Shown: positions 36,769 through 44,439 of the stretch, in pieces
Numbering within the stretch: the first letter of the stretch is position 1
Layout of the letters: every line of letters starts with the position of its first letter
Assembly (NCBI RefSeq): GCF_004118975.1
Contig: NZ_CP035376.1
Span: 930,001-994,000 of the forward strand
Origin: Luteimonas sp. YGD11-2
Lineage (GTDB): Bacteria > Pseudomonadota > Gammaproteobacteria > Xanthomonadales > Xanthomonadaceae
Direction: 5' to 3'
Length of the DNA stretch: 64,000 bases
Position numbers and translations under genes: made by a program
The notes under the pieces: generated by a model
The model's input: only the letters and a program-made list of their open reading frames with translations
The model's database searches: none
What the model was told of the DNA's origin: nothing

Positions 36769-37665
36769 ATGAACGCAGGGGTGGAACAGGCCGTACGCCG
36801 CGACGCGGGCATCGATGGCCGCACGCTCGCCGAGCTGGCTCTGCTGGCTGCGATCTGGGGCGCGTCATTCCTGTTCATGCGGGTGGCCGCGAACGACTTC
36901 GGCGCAGTGCCACTGGTCGAGGTGCGGCTGGCGCTGGGCTCGCTGGTGCTACTGCCGTTCCTCTGGCATCACCGTGGCGCGTTTCCGTTGCAGCTGTGGC
37001 CGAAGCTCGCGCTGATCGGCGCGATCAATTCGGCGATTCCGTTCGTGCTGTTCGCATGGGCGGCCCAGCGCGCGCCGGCCGGCATCGGCGCGATCGCCAA
37101 CGCGATGACCGTGCTGTTCACCGCACTGGTGGGCGCGATGTTCTTCGGCGAGCGGATCGGCTCGCGCCGTGGTACCGCACTGCTGGCAGGGTTTGCCGGC
37201 GTGGTGGTGCTGGCCAGCGGCAAGGTCGCGGGGATGAGCGTCGGCGGCGCGGTGCTGGCGGGTGCCAGCGCATCGCTGTTCTACGGGCTGGGCATCAACC
37301 TGGTGCGACGGCACCTCACCGGGCTGCCGCCTGCCGCGGTCGCGTCGGCCACGCTGGGGATGGCGTCGCTGCTGCTGGCACCGCTGGCCGTGGCGCACTG
37401 GCCCACGGTGCCCGTCCCGATGGCCGCATGGCTGTCAGCCGCCGCGCTGGGCGTGGTGTGCACCGGCATTGCGTTCGTCATGTACTACCGGCTGATCGCG
37501 CGCATCGGCGCCAGCCGCGCATCGACCGTGACCTACCTGGTGCCGTTGTTCGGCGTCGCCTGGGCCTGGCTGCTGCTGGACGAACCGCTGACCTGGTCGA
37601 TGGCGCTGGCCGGCGCGATCATCCTCGGCAGCGTCGCCGCCAGCCAGCGCGGCGGCGCACGCTGA
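36769..37665 (+). CDS. EamA family (DMT) transporter, LysR-linked
   Basis: This is a 298-residue, ten-helix DMT-superfamily transporter with two EamA repeats. Repeat one has WGASFLFMRVAANDFGAVPL. Repeat two has TYLVPLFGVAWAWLLLDEPLT, the usual repeat-two signature. It is probably an exporter of amino acids or other small metabolites. The LysR regulator is divergent, so the pair is probably one regulatory unit. Confidence 0.9.
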   Translation: MNAGVEQAVRRDAGIDGRTLAELALLAAIWGASFLFMRVAANDFGAVPLVEVRLALGSLVLLPFLWHHRGAFPLQLWPKLALIGAINSAIPFVLFAWAAQRAPAGIGAIANAMTVLFTALVGAMFFGERIGSRRGTALLAGFAGVVVLASGKVAGMSVGGAVLAGASASLFYGLGINLVRRHLTGLPPAAVASATLGMASLLLAPLAVAHWPTVPVPMAAWLSAAALGVVCTGIAFVMYYRLIARIGASRASTVTYLVPLFGVAWAWLLLDEPLTWSMALAGAIILGSVAASQRGGAR

Positions 37666-37669
37666 GGGC

Positions 37670-37693
37670 GCCGCAGGCGACGCGGCCTGCGGC
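37670..37693. terminator. Bidirectional hairpin between convergent genes
   Basis: GCCGCAGGC (37670-37678) pairs with GCCTGCGGC (37685-37693) around a 6-base loop. It is the main structure between the EamA stop and the aldo/keto reductase stop. There is no T-run. Confidence 0.5.
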
Positions 37694-37701
37694 AACTGTG
37701 G

Positions 37702-38667
37702 TCAGGCGAACATCGCCACCAGTTCCTCCTGCTGCGCGCGGCTCAACAGCTCGCCGCGACCGGCCTGCAGGTTGTCGGCCTGGCGGTCCGGCTTGCCGGT
37801 GGCGGGGATCACCGCGGTCACCGCCGGGTGGCTGATCGCGAACTTCAGGAACATCTGCGCCCACGAGGTGATGCCGAGCTCCGCCGCCCAGCCCGGCAGC
37901 GCACGGCCCTGCACCTCGGCGAACAGCTTGCCGTCGTCGAAGGCGCGGTTGACCAGCACTGCCACGCCCAGTTCCTGCGCGGCCGGCAGCAGCGAGCGCG
38001 CGGCTTCCGGTGCGTTGACGGAGTAGTTGACCTGGATGAAGTCGGGCTTTTCCGCGCGCATCACCCGCTCGAGATCGGCATGGCTGCGTTCGACGAAGTG
38101 GGTGAGGCCGATGTACTTCGTCGCGCCCTGCGCCTTGAGCTCGCGCGCGTAGGGGAGTGCGATCTCCCAGGCGCGCAGGTTGTGGACCTGCAGCAGCTCG
38201 ACCCGGTCGGTCCGCAGGCGGCGCCTGCTCTCGGCCCACTGCGCTTCCATCTCCGCGCGGCTGTCAGCGGCGATCTTGGTGGCCAGGAAGCAGCGCTCGC
38301 GCCAACCACCTTCGTCGAGCAGCGCGCCCAGCACCTCGTCGGCGTTGGTGTAGTTGGGCGAGGTGTCGAACACCCGGCCGCCGCCCTCGAAGAACACCTG
38401 GATGGTCTCCTGCAGGGTGTTGTAGTCGGCGGACCCCAGCGGCACCTCGTAGCTGCCGGACGTGCCCGCCCCGATCGCCGGCACCTGCTCGCCGGTGGCG
38501 GGGATGGTGCGCATGACCAGGGCTCCGGCGGCGGGCGGCGCCGGGGTCGCCGGCATCGGCGCCGCTGGTTGCGCGGCACCGTTGCCGCTGCATGCCGCCA
38601 GCGGCGCAAGGGCGAGGCCGCCGGCGGCCAGGGAAACCGTGGTCAGGAAATCGCGGCGTGTGCGCAT
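37702..38667 (-). CDS. Tat-exported aldo/keto reductase
   Basis: This 321-residue protein begins with a twin-arginine signal (TRRDFLTTVSLAAGG) whose end reads AACSG, so it may also be a lipoprotein. The aldo/keto reductase fold follows: DTSPNYTNADEVLG (Asp and Tyr of the tetrad), LATKIAAD (Lys) and LLQVHNL (His). Export as a folded, cofactor-loaded protein fits Tat transport. Substrate is unknown. Confidence 0.87.
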   Translation of the reverse strand: MRTRRDFLTTVSLAAGGLALAPLAACSGNGAAQPAAPMPATPAPPAAGALVMRTIPATGEQVPAIGAGTSGSYEVPLGSADYNTLQETIQVFFEGGGRVFDTSPNYTNADEVLGALLDEGGWRERCFLATKIAADSRAEMEAQWAESRRRLRTDRVELLQVHNLRAWEIALPYARELKAQGATKYIGLTHFVERSHADLERVMRAEKPDFIQVNYSVNAPEAARSLLPAAQELGVAVLVNRAFDDGKLFAEVQGRALPGWAAELGITSWAQMFLKFAISHPAVTAVIPATGKPDRQADNLQAGRGELLSRAQQEELVAMFA

Positions 38668-38743
38668 GGCGGCCTCCGGTGTGATGTGGGCCGATACTAA
38701 CCGCGCGGTCGCGTCGCCCGCGCCGCAGTGCAGCAGTCTGTGG

Positions 38744-39565
38744 TCAGCGCACAGGCGTCGGGCTGTCGACGGCGATGTCGCGCGGCATGTCGGTCAGCAC
38801 CAGCGGCACCCCGCGGGTGGGGTGCTCGATCACCAGCACCGGCTGCCGGTATACGCGCTCGATGGTCTCGCGCTGCAGCACCTCGCGCGGGGTGCCGTCG
38901 GCGACCACCCGGCCTTCGCACAGCATCACGATGCGGTCGGAGTACGCCGAGGCGAGGTTGAGGTCGTGCAGCACCGCCAGCACGCAGGCGCCGTCATCGG
39001 CCAGCCGGCGCGCGTGCTGCAGCAGGCGCTCCTGGTGGTGCAGGTCGAGCGCGGCGGTGGGCTCGTCGAGCAGCACCACCGGCGTGTCCTGCGCCAGCAC
39101 GCGCGCGAAGGCGGTGCGCGCGGCTTCGCCACCGGAAAGCGTCTGCACGTTGCGTTCTGTCAGCGCGAGCAGGTCGGCAGTGGCGAGCGAGGCTTCGACG
39201 ATGTCGTCGTCGCGTGCGGGGTCGCTGTCGTGCGGCAGCCGGCCCATCGCCACCACCTCACGCACGCCGAAGCCGAAACGCACGCTGTGGTCCTGCGGCA
39301 TCACCGCGCGCTCGCGCGCAAGTTCGCGCACGCGCCACTCCGGCAGCGCGCGGCCACCCACCGACACCAGGCCTTCGCTGGGCCTGCGGTCACCGGCGGC
39401 AAGCGACAGCAACGATGACTTGCCCGCGCCATTGGGCCCGACCAGTGCGGTCAGTGTGCCCGGTGCGAAGCGCAGGTCGACATGGTCGACGATCACCCGC
39501 CCGTCGATCACCAGCGCTGCGTGTTCCAGCGCGAGCGCCGGCGTGCGGTTGTCGGCGGCGCTCAT
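38744..39565 (-). CDS. hmuV: Haem/iron ABC transporter ATPase (HmuV-like)
   Basis: This 273-residue ABC ATPase has Walker A (GPNGAGKSS), the signature motif LSGGEAARTAFARVLA, Walker B with DEPTAALD and the switch His (VLHDLNLA). It matches HmuV of haem importers and the related FecE group. ATG 39565 overlaps the permease stop (ATGA). The rest of the import unit is the permease and binding protein directly upstream. Whether it serves haem or siderophore iron is open; its siting next to a FepA-type receptor suggests a siderophore role. The last 17 residues are low-complexity. Confidence 0.9.
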   Translation of the reverse strand: MSAADNRTPALALEHAALVIDGRVIVDHVDLRFAPGTLTALVGPNGAGKSSLLSLAAGDRRPSEGLVSVGGRALPEWRVRELARERAVMPQDHSVRFGFGVREVVAMGRLPHDSDPARDDDIVEASLATADLLALTERNVQTLSGGEAARTAFARVLAQDTPVVLLDEPTAALDLHHQERLLQHARRLADDGACVLAVLHDLNLASAYSDRIVMLCEGRVVADGTPREVLQRETIERVYRQPVLVIEHPTRGVPLVLTDMPRDIAVDSPTPVR

Positions 39566-40635
39566 GGCGCGCCCCGCGGCTTGCGGCGCAGCACCAGCCA
39601 CAGGAAGAACGGCGCACCGATCGCGGCGGTGAACAGGCCCAGCGGGATTTCCGACGGCGGATCCAGCGTGCGCGCCGCGGTATCGGCCAGCACGACCAGC
39701 AGTGCACCGAGCAGTGCCGACAGCGGCAGCAGCAGGCGGTGGCCGGGGCCGACAATCAATCGCACCACGTGCGGCACCACCAGCCCGACGAAGCCGATCG
39801 AGCCGGCGAACGCCACCGCGGAGCCGACCAGCAGGGCGCTGAAGGTGATCAGCCGCAGCCGCGCGCTGCGCACGTCCAGGCCGATATGGCGTGCCTGGCG
39901 TTCGCCCAGCGCCAGCATGTCCAGCGGCGTGGCCATCGTCAGCAGCGCGCCCACGCCGACCGCGAACACCGGCGCGGCGGCGGCCACGTCGGTCCAGCCC
40001 ACGCGCGCCAGCGAGCCCATCTGCCAGAACACCAGCGACTGCAGCTCGGCGGAATCGGCGACATAGGTCAGCAGGCCGATCGCCGCCGAACATGCCGCGC
40101 CGATGGCGATGCCGACCAGCAGCAGGGTGGCGGTGCCCTCGCCGCGACCGGGGCGTGCCAGCAGGTAGATCAGGGTGGTCGCCAGCGCACCGCCGAGGAA
40201 GGCCGCGACCGGGATCGTCCAGTAGCCCAGTGCCGAGGCGCCGAGCACGATCGCCGACACCGCGCCCAGCGAGGCGCCCTGGGTCACGCCGACGATGCCG
40301 GGGTCGGCCAGCGGGTTGCCGAACAGCCCCTGCAGGCTGGCACCGGCAAGCGCGAGGCTGGCGCCCACCATCGCGCCGAGCAGGGCACGCGGGATGCGCA
40401 GGTTCCACACTACCGAGATATCGCGGGTGCTGAGGTCGCCGGGTGCCACCAGCCCCAGCTGCACGCCGATGGCCTGCAGCACGTCCACGGGGGCCACCTT
40501 CAGCGGGCCGACGCCGAACGACAGCAGGATGCCGGCCAGCAGCGCGAACAGGGCCACCGGCACCGCCAGCTGCCGCACCATCGCCGGGCGTGCGCGGCGC
40601 GGGCCCGGAGCGGACGCCGCGTACGGCGTGCTCAA
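39562..40635 (-). CDS. hmuU: Haem/iron ABC transporter permease (FecCD, HmuU-like)
   Basis: This protein of about 357 residues has nine to ten transmembrane helices and matches the FecCD/BtuC family. Characteristic segments are NLRIPRALLGAMVGASLALAG, GNPLADPGIVGVTQGASLGA and GSIGFVGLVVPHVVR. A start at TTG 40635 overlaps the upstream stop as TTGA; ATG 40581 would drop 18 residues. The TTGA overlap fits the chain of overlapping genes, so I prefer it, but the start is uncertain. It pairs with the HmuV-like ATPase and the HmuT-like lipoprotein. Confidence 0.88.
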   Translation of the reverse strand: MSTPYAASAPGPRRARPAMVRQLAVPVALFALLAGILLSFGVGPLKVAPVDVLQAIGVQLGLVAPGDLSTRDISVVWNLRIPRALLGAMVGASLALAGASLQGLFGNPLADPGIVGVTQGASLGAVSAIVLGASALGYWTIPVAAFLGGALATTLIYLLARPGRGEGTATLLLVGIAIGAACSAAIGLLTYVADSAELQSLVFWQMGSLARVGWTDVAAAAPVFAVGVGALLTMATPLDMLALGERQARHIGLDVRSARLRLITFSALLVGSAVAFAGSIGFVGLVVPHVVRLIVGPGHRLLLPLSALLGALLVVLADTAARTLDPPSEIPLGLFTAAIGAPFFLWLVLRRKPRGAP

Positions 40636-41702
40636 GGCGCCTGGTCCGCCAGTGCCGACAGCGCCCGTGCCAGCGCGATCGCGCCGGCGCCCGACGCGAC
40701 GCTGGTGTACTTCAGTTGCACGTCGGGCATCACCCAGACGCGGCCTGCGGCACCGGCAGGCGTCTGCCGCAGGGTGGGGTACTGCGACCACAGCGCGTCG
40801 GCGCCGCCGAACAGTTCGAGGTCGTGTTCGCTGACCAGGATGACGTCCGGTGCCGCGGCGACGATGCCTTCCTGGCTGAGCACCGAGTAGTCTCGCACCC
40901 CGGCGGCATCGCCGATGTTGTCGCCGCCGGCGAGGCGGATCAGCGCCGCGGCCGCGGTGTCGGCGCCGCCGACCGTCGGCTGGCCGCCGGCACCGGTGGC
41001 CGACACGTGGATCACCTTCGGGCGCCGTGCGTGCCCGCTGGCGATCCGTGCCGCCTCGTCCAGCTGCGCCTGCACCTGCGCGGCCAGCCGTTCGCCGGCT
41101 TCGGCGGCACCGAACAGCGCCGCGGTCTTGCGCACCTTGTCGGGTGCGGGCTGCAGGTCGTCGACGATCACCGCCGGCAGGCCGGCATCGCGCAGCTTGG
41201 CGGCCAGGCCGCTGTTGCCGTGGCGGCGCAGGCTGTTGCCGACGAACAGCGTGGCGTCCAGGCTCAGCACGCCCTCGGCACCGGTGGTGCGGTTGAACAG
41301 GAACTGCTTCGGCGCGGCGCGCCCGGCCGCGGTGGCGGTGTTGATCGGCGCGGCGAACACGTGCGCGTCGAGGTCGAGCGCCTCCATCACCGAGATCACG
41401 TCGTCGCCCCCGGCAATCGTGCGGCGGCTGTCGGTCACGGTGACCTCGACGCCGTCGTCGGAACGCACCGTCGCCGGCAGCTGCTGGACCACCGGGCCGG
41501 CGTCCGGCACGTCGACCCCGACCACGTGCTGCCAGCCCTGTGGCAATGCCGTGGTGTCGGCGGTATCGGCCGACGCGGCACCCTCCGCGCCTGTAGACGT
41601 CGGTGCAGGCGAGCACGCGGCCAGCGCCAGCGCCAGGCAGGCGGCGAGGGCAGGGATGGACAGTCGGGGCATACGGCGGTCAGGCATGGAGGAATCCATC
41701 AT
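40632..41702 (-). CDS. hmuT: Haem/iron ABC transporter substrate-binding lipoprotein (HmuT-like)
   Basis: This protein of about 356 residues has a lipoprotein signal (lipobox LAAC, Cys30 by this start) and a periplasmic-binding fold of cluster VIII. Motifs are DDVISVMEALDLDAHVFAAP, GLPAVIVDD and the C-terminal LKYTSVASGAGAIALARAL. It is anchored in the inner membrane and feeds the permease. ATG 41702 follows at once after a strong hairpin; ATG 41687 or 41672 are alternatives. Its HmuT similarity suggests haem, but the neighbourhood is catecholate siderophore genes. Confidence 0.85.
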   Translation of the reverse strand: MMDSSMPDRRMPRLSIPALAACLALALAACSPAPTSTGAEGAASADTADTTALPQGWQHVVGVDVPDAGPVVQQLPATVRSDDGVEVTVTDSRRTIAGGDDVISVMEALDLDAHVFAAPINTATAAGRAAPKQFLFNRTTGAEGVLSLDATLFVGNSLRRHGNSGLAAKLRDAGLPAVIVDDLQPAPDKVRKTAALFGAAEAGERLAAQVQAQLDEAARIASGHARRPKVIHVSATGAGGQPTVGGADTAAAALIRLAGGDNIGDAAGVRDYSVLSQEGIVAAAPDVILVSEHDLELFGGADALWSQYPTLRQTPAGAAGRVWVMPDVQLKYTSVASGAGAIALARALSALADQAP

Positions 41703-41703
41703 T

Positions 41704-41730
41704 GCCTGCAGGACGGGGCGTCCTGCAGGC
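41704..41730 (-). other. 12-bp hairpin directly before the hmuT start
   Basis: GCCTGCAGGACG (41704-41715) pairs perfectly with CGTCCTGCAGGC (41719-41730) around a 3-base loop. On the minus-strand mRNA it lies one base before the ATG at 41702 and carries the AGG that would serve as ribosome-binding site. It has no following T-run, so it may be a regulatory structure or mRNA-end stabiliser more than a terminator. Confidence 0.55.
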
Positions 41731-41764
41731 GGAAGCGCGCATTTTACCGGTCCCGGCAGGGCCC

Positions 41765-43153
41765 TCAGCGCGTCTTCGGGGTGATGCGGCGGATATGGTC
41801 GCCGGCGGGGTCGTTCTCGCCGCGCGACTTGTTGGTGGCGAAGATGTGGCCGCGGCCGTCAGGGAACACGTGGTTCGGGAAGGTGCCGCCGTCGAGGTTG
41901 GCGACGATGTTGCCGTCGCTGTCCACCACCGCGATGGTGCCCGCCACCCGGGTCGGCACGTAGGCCAGGCCCGACTGCGGGTCGACCGCGACATACACCG
42001 CGCCGGCGCCCACGTAGACGTCATGCAGCACCTCGCCGCTGTCGGCATCGGCGATGACCAGGTTATCGCTGCCCTGCGCGGCGACGTAGACGCGACGCTT
42101 CTGCGGGTCGACCGCCACACCGATCGCGCCCTTGACGCCCGGCACGCGGAACACCCTGTCGATGGTGCCGGTGGCGACGTCGAGCACGGCGACCTCGCCG
42201 GTGGACAGGCTCACGGAGTACAGCTTGTGTGCGACCGGATCCAGCGCCAGCGCCATCGGGCTGAAGGTCTCGCCGCGCTCGCCGGACGGGATCGTCACTT
42301 CCTGCACCACCTCGAGCGTTCTGGTGTCGAACGCGACCAGTACGCCGCCGCCGAAGCTGCTCGCCCAGGCGCGGCCGGTGGCGGCATCCACCACCACGTC
42401 GCGCGGCTGCGCGATCACCCCGGGGTCGAACTGCTTGACCAGCGACAGGTCGGACTGGCGGTAGACGGCCACGGTGTCGTCGCGGGTGTTGGTGACCCAG
42501 ACATTGCCGTGGGTGTCGTCGACGCCGACGCCGTACACCGCGAACACGCGGCCGTCGTCGTGGCCGGGTACCGCGGCCGGGGTGATGCGTGCGGTGACCT
42601 CCAGCGTCTGCGGGTCGAGCTTGAGCAGTTCCGACTGCGTCACCGGCGGCCGGCCCACCGCGGCGGTCACGAACAGCGCATCGCTGGCCGTGCCGTGCGC
42701 GACCTGGTAGAGCCCGCGCACCAGCGGCTTCGCGCTGACATCGAAGCGGTCCTGGCCCGACAGCGCGACCTCCTTCGACACCTTGAGATCGAACACCGCC
42801 GCCGCATCCGGGTTGGCGACGCGCACCACGACCGGATGCTGGCCGGCGGCGGCATCGGCGGGGATCGCCAGCGTGGCCTTGAAGCCGCCCTCGCCATCGG
42901 CGATGTAGGGCTGCGGGTTGAGCACCGTCTCGCCGCGCAGCAGCGTGACCGACTGTCCGGGCTTGAAGCCACTGCCGGCGATCTCCGCCTCGCTGCCGGG
43001 CAGCACCAGCGGGGTAGTCGCCCGCACGCTGCCGCGGAAGTCGTTGTCGGGGGTGCCGAACACCTGCGCGCCGGCGATGCCGGCGGCCATCGTCAGGGCC
43101 AGGCCCAGCGCCGCCAGGCGCAGACGGGAATTACGGGAACGCGTGCTGCTCAT
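41765..43153 (-). CDS. Exported YncE-like beta-propeller protein
   Basis: This 462-residue protein has a signal peptide (about 1-29, ending AGA). An N-terminal beta-sandwich-like domain (about 30-120, SGFKPGQSVTLLRG) comes first. A beta-propeller of YncE/YVTN type (about 140-462) follows, with repeats such as VDDTHGNVWVTNTRDDTVAVY and VDPQKRRVYVAAQGSDNLV. It is periplasmic. E. coli YncE is iron-regulated, and its function is unclear; here the gene sits in an iron-uptake operon between an esterase and an ABC importer. AAGGAG lies 7 bases before ATG 43153, supporting the start. Confidence 0.87.
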   Translation of the reverse strand: MSSTRSRNSRLRLAALGLALTMAAGIAGAQVFGTPDNDFRGSVRATTPLVLPGSEAEIAGSGFKPGQSVTLLRGETVLNPQPYIADGEGGFKATLAIPADAAAGQHPVVVRVANPDAAAVFDLKVSKEVALSGQDRFDVSAKPLVRGLYQVAHGTASDALFVTAAVGRPPVTQSELLKLDPQTLEVTARITPAAVPGHDDGRVFAVYGVGVDDTHGNVWVTNTRDDTVAVYRQSDLSLVKQFDPGVIAQPRDVVVDAATGRAWASSFGGGVLVAFDTRTLEVVQEVTIPSGERGETFSPMALALDPVAHKLYSVSLSTGEVAVLDVATGTIDRVFRVPGVKGAIGVAVDPQKRRVYVAAQGSDNLVIADADSGEVLHDVYVGAGAVYVAVDPQSGLAYVPTRVAGTIAVVDSDGNIVANLDGGTFPNHVFPDGRGHIFATNKSRGENDPAGDHIRRITPKTR

Positions 43154-43373
43154 TGCGGACTCCTTGCGATGGATGCCGGCCCGGGCCGGGAGTGATGGGG
43201 TGTGGGTGGCGGTGCGGCGGGGGCTGCTGCATTGGCGAGAGCGGAACATCCGGCGTCGGGCCGGCCACTGGCGGCGCGGACGGTCGATGGCCTACGCCGG
43301 GGATTTAGTGGGGTCGGCCCGCGATGGGCACGGCCGCGATGGGAGGACGTGTTCGACAGGCCGGCCAGGGTGC

Positions 43374-44420
43374 TCATTCGCCGGCGGGCGGTCGTGGCGT
43401 GTCGCTGCGGTCGGCGACGCCGGTCACCGCGTGCAGCGCGCCCATCAGCGAGGCGCGGAACATCGGGCCATGGCCGAGGCCGGGAAACTCGCGGTACGAG
43501 GCATCGACCCCGGGCACCGTCGCCAGCGTTTCGGCGAGCCGCATCGCGGCATCCGGCGTCGCTGCCTGGATGCGCCTGAGATGGGCGACCACGCGCGGGT
43601 TGCTGAGGTCGCGCTTGCCGCGGTCGCCAACGCGCTCGGCGCCGCCGAGGTGGATCATCACCCGCGCCGGATGCCCCGTGTTGTGGGCGATGAAGCGCTC
43701 GCTCTCGCGCACCGCATGCGCGTTGCCCCACCACATCGACGGGCTGCCGGCGACATAGGTCTGGAACGCGCCGGTGCGGGTGTACAGCGTATGCAGCACG
43801 AACAGACCGCCCAGCGAATGGCCCCACAGCGTCTGCCGCTGCGGATCGACCGGCAGGTGCTGTGCCAGCTGCGGGCGGATGCGGCGCTCGATGAGTTCGG
43901 CCAGCGCGTCGGCGCCGCCACTGCCCAGTGGCGCGGTCTCCGCATCCTCGGGTGGCAGTACTGCCGGGGTGTAGTCGCGGTTGCGTTGCGGGGAATCGAT
44001 GCGCAGGTCGTTGTCGTAGCCGATGAACACCAGTGCGTGCGGCTCCGGCTGCGCCGCCAGTTCGTCGAGCAGTGCATCGTCGAACTCGATCAGCGCGGCG
44101 TTGCCGTCGAGCATCCAGAACGTCGGCCAACCCGCCGCGGGCACGGGGCTCTTCGGCACCGCCACATGGACGCGCCAGCTGCGGCTGCCGTCGTCGCTGG
44201 TCACGGTGAAGCGCTCGAAGGCGTAAGCCTGCGACGCGCGATCGGCCACGGTCTGGCCGATGGTCTGCAGCGGGTTGCGCTGCTGGGCGGAGACGGGCGT
44301 TGTCATGGCGAGCGAGGCGAGGAGCAGCAGGCCGGCCGCGGCGGTGGCCGCGGCACGGCAGCGCAGGGTTGTCCGGCAGCTGGCCGGTCGGGAACTCAAG
44401 GAGTGGAAGCGGGCTGTCAT
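43374..44420 (-). CDS. Exported alpha/beta hydrolase, siderophore esterase-like (IroE/PfeE type)
   Basis: This 348-residue protein has a signal peptide (about 1-45) and an alpha/beta hydrolase fold of the Fes/IroE (COG2819) esterase group. The nucleophile is Ser202 in GHSLGG. A catalytic His is probably in FPGLGHGPMF. PfeE and IroE cut the ester bonds of ferric enterobactin in the periplasm, so iron is released outside the cytoplasm. The gene follows directly after the FepA-like receptor, which fits this role. ATG 44420 is preferred over GTG 44438, which touches the receptor's stop. Confidence 0.87.
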   Translation of the reverse strand: MTARFHSLSSRPASCRTTLRCRAAATAAAGLLLLASLAMTTPVSAQQRNPLQTIGQTVADRASQAYAFERFTVTSDDGSRSWRVHVAVPKSPVPAAGWPTFWMLDGNAALIEFDDALLDELAAQPEPHALVFIGYDNDLRIDSPQRNRDYTPAVLPPEDAETAPLGSGGADALAELIERRIRPQLAQHLPVDPQRQTLWGHSLGGLFVLHTLYTRTGAFQTYVAGSPSMWWGNAHAVRESERFIAHNTGHPARVMIHLGGAERVGDRGKRDLSNPRVVAHLRRIQAATPDAAMRLAETLATVPGVDASYREFPGLGHGPMFRASLMGALHAVTGVADRSDTPRPPAGE

Positions 44421-44439
44421 GCGGGGACCGTCGAACACG

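Noticed and set aside
38744..41702. HmuTUV as a plain haem importer
   Set aside because: The family similarity is to haem importers, but no haem oxygenase or haem receptor is nearby and the neighbours are catecholate genes, so I kept the role open and did not assert haem.
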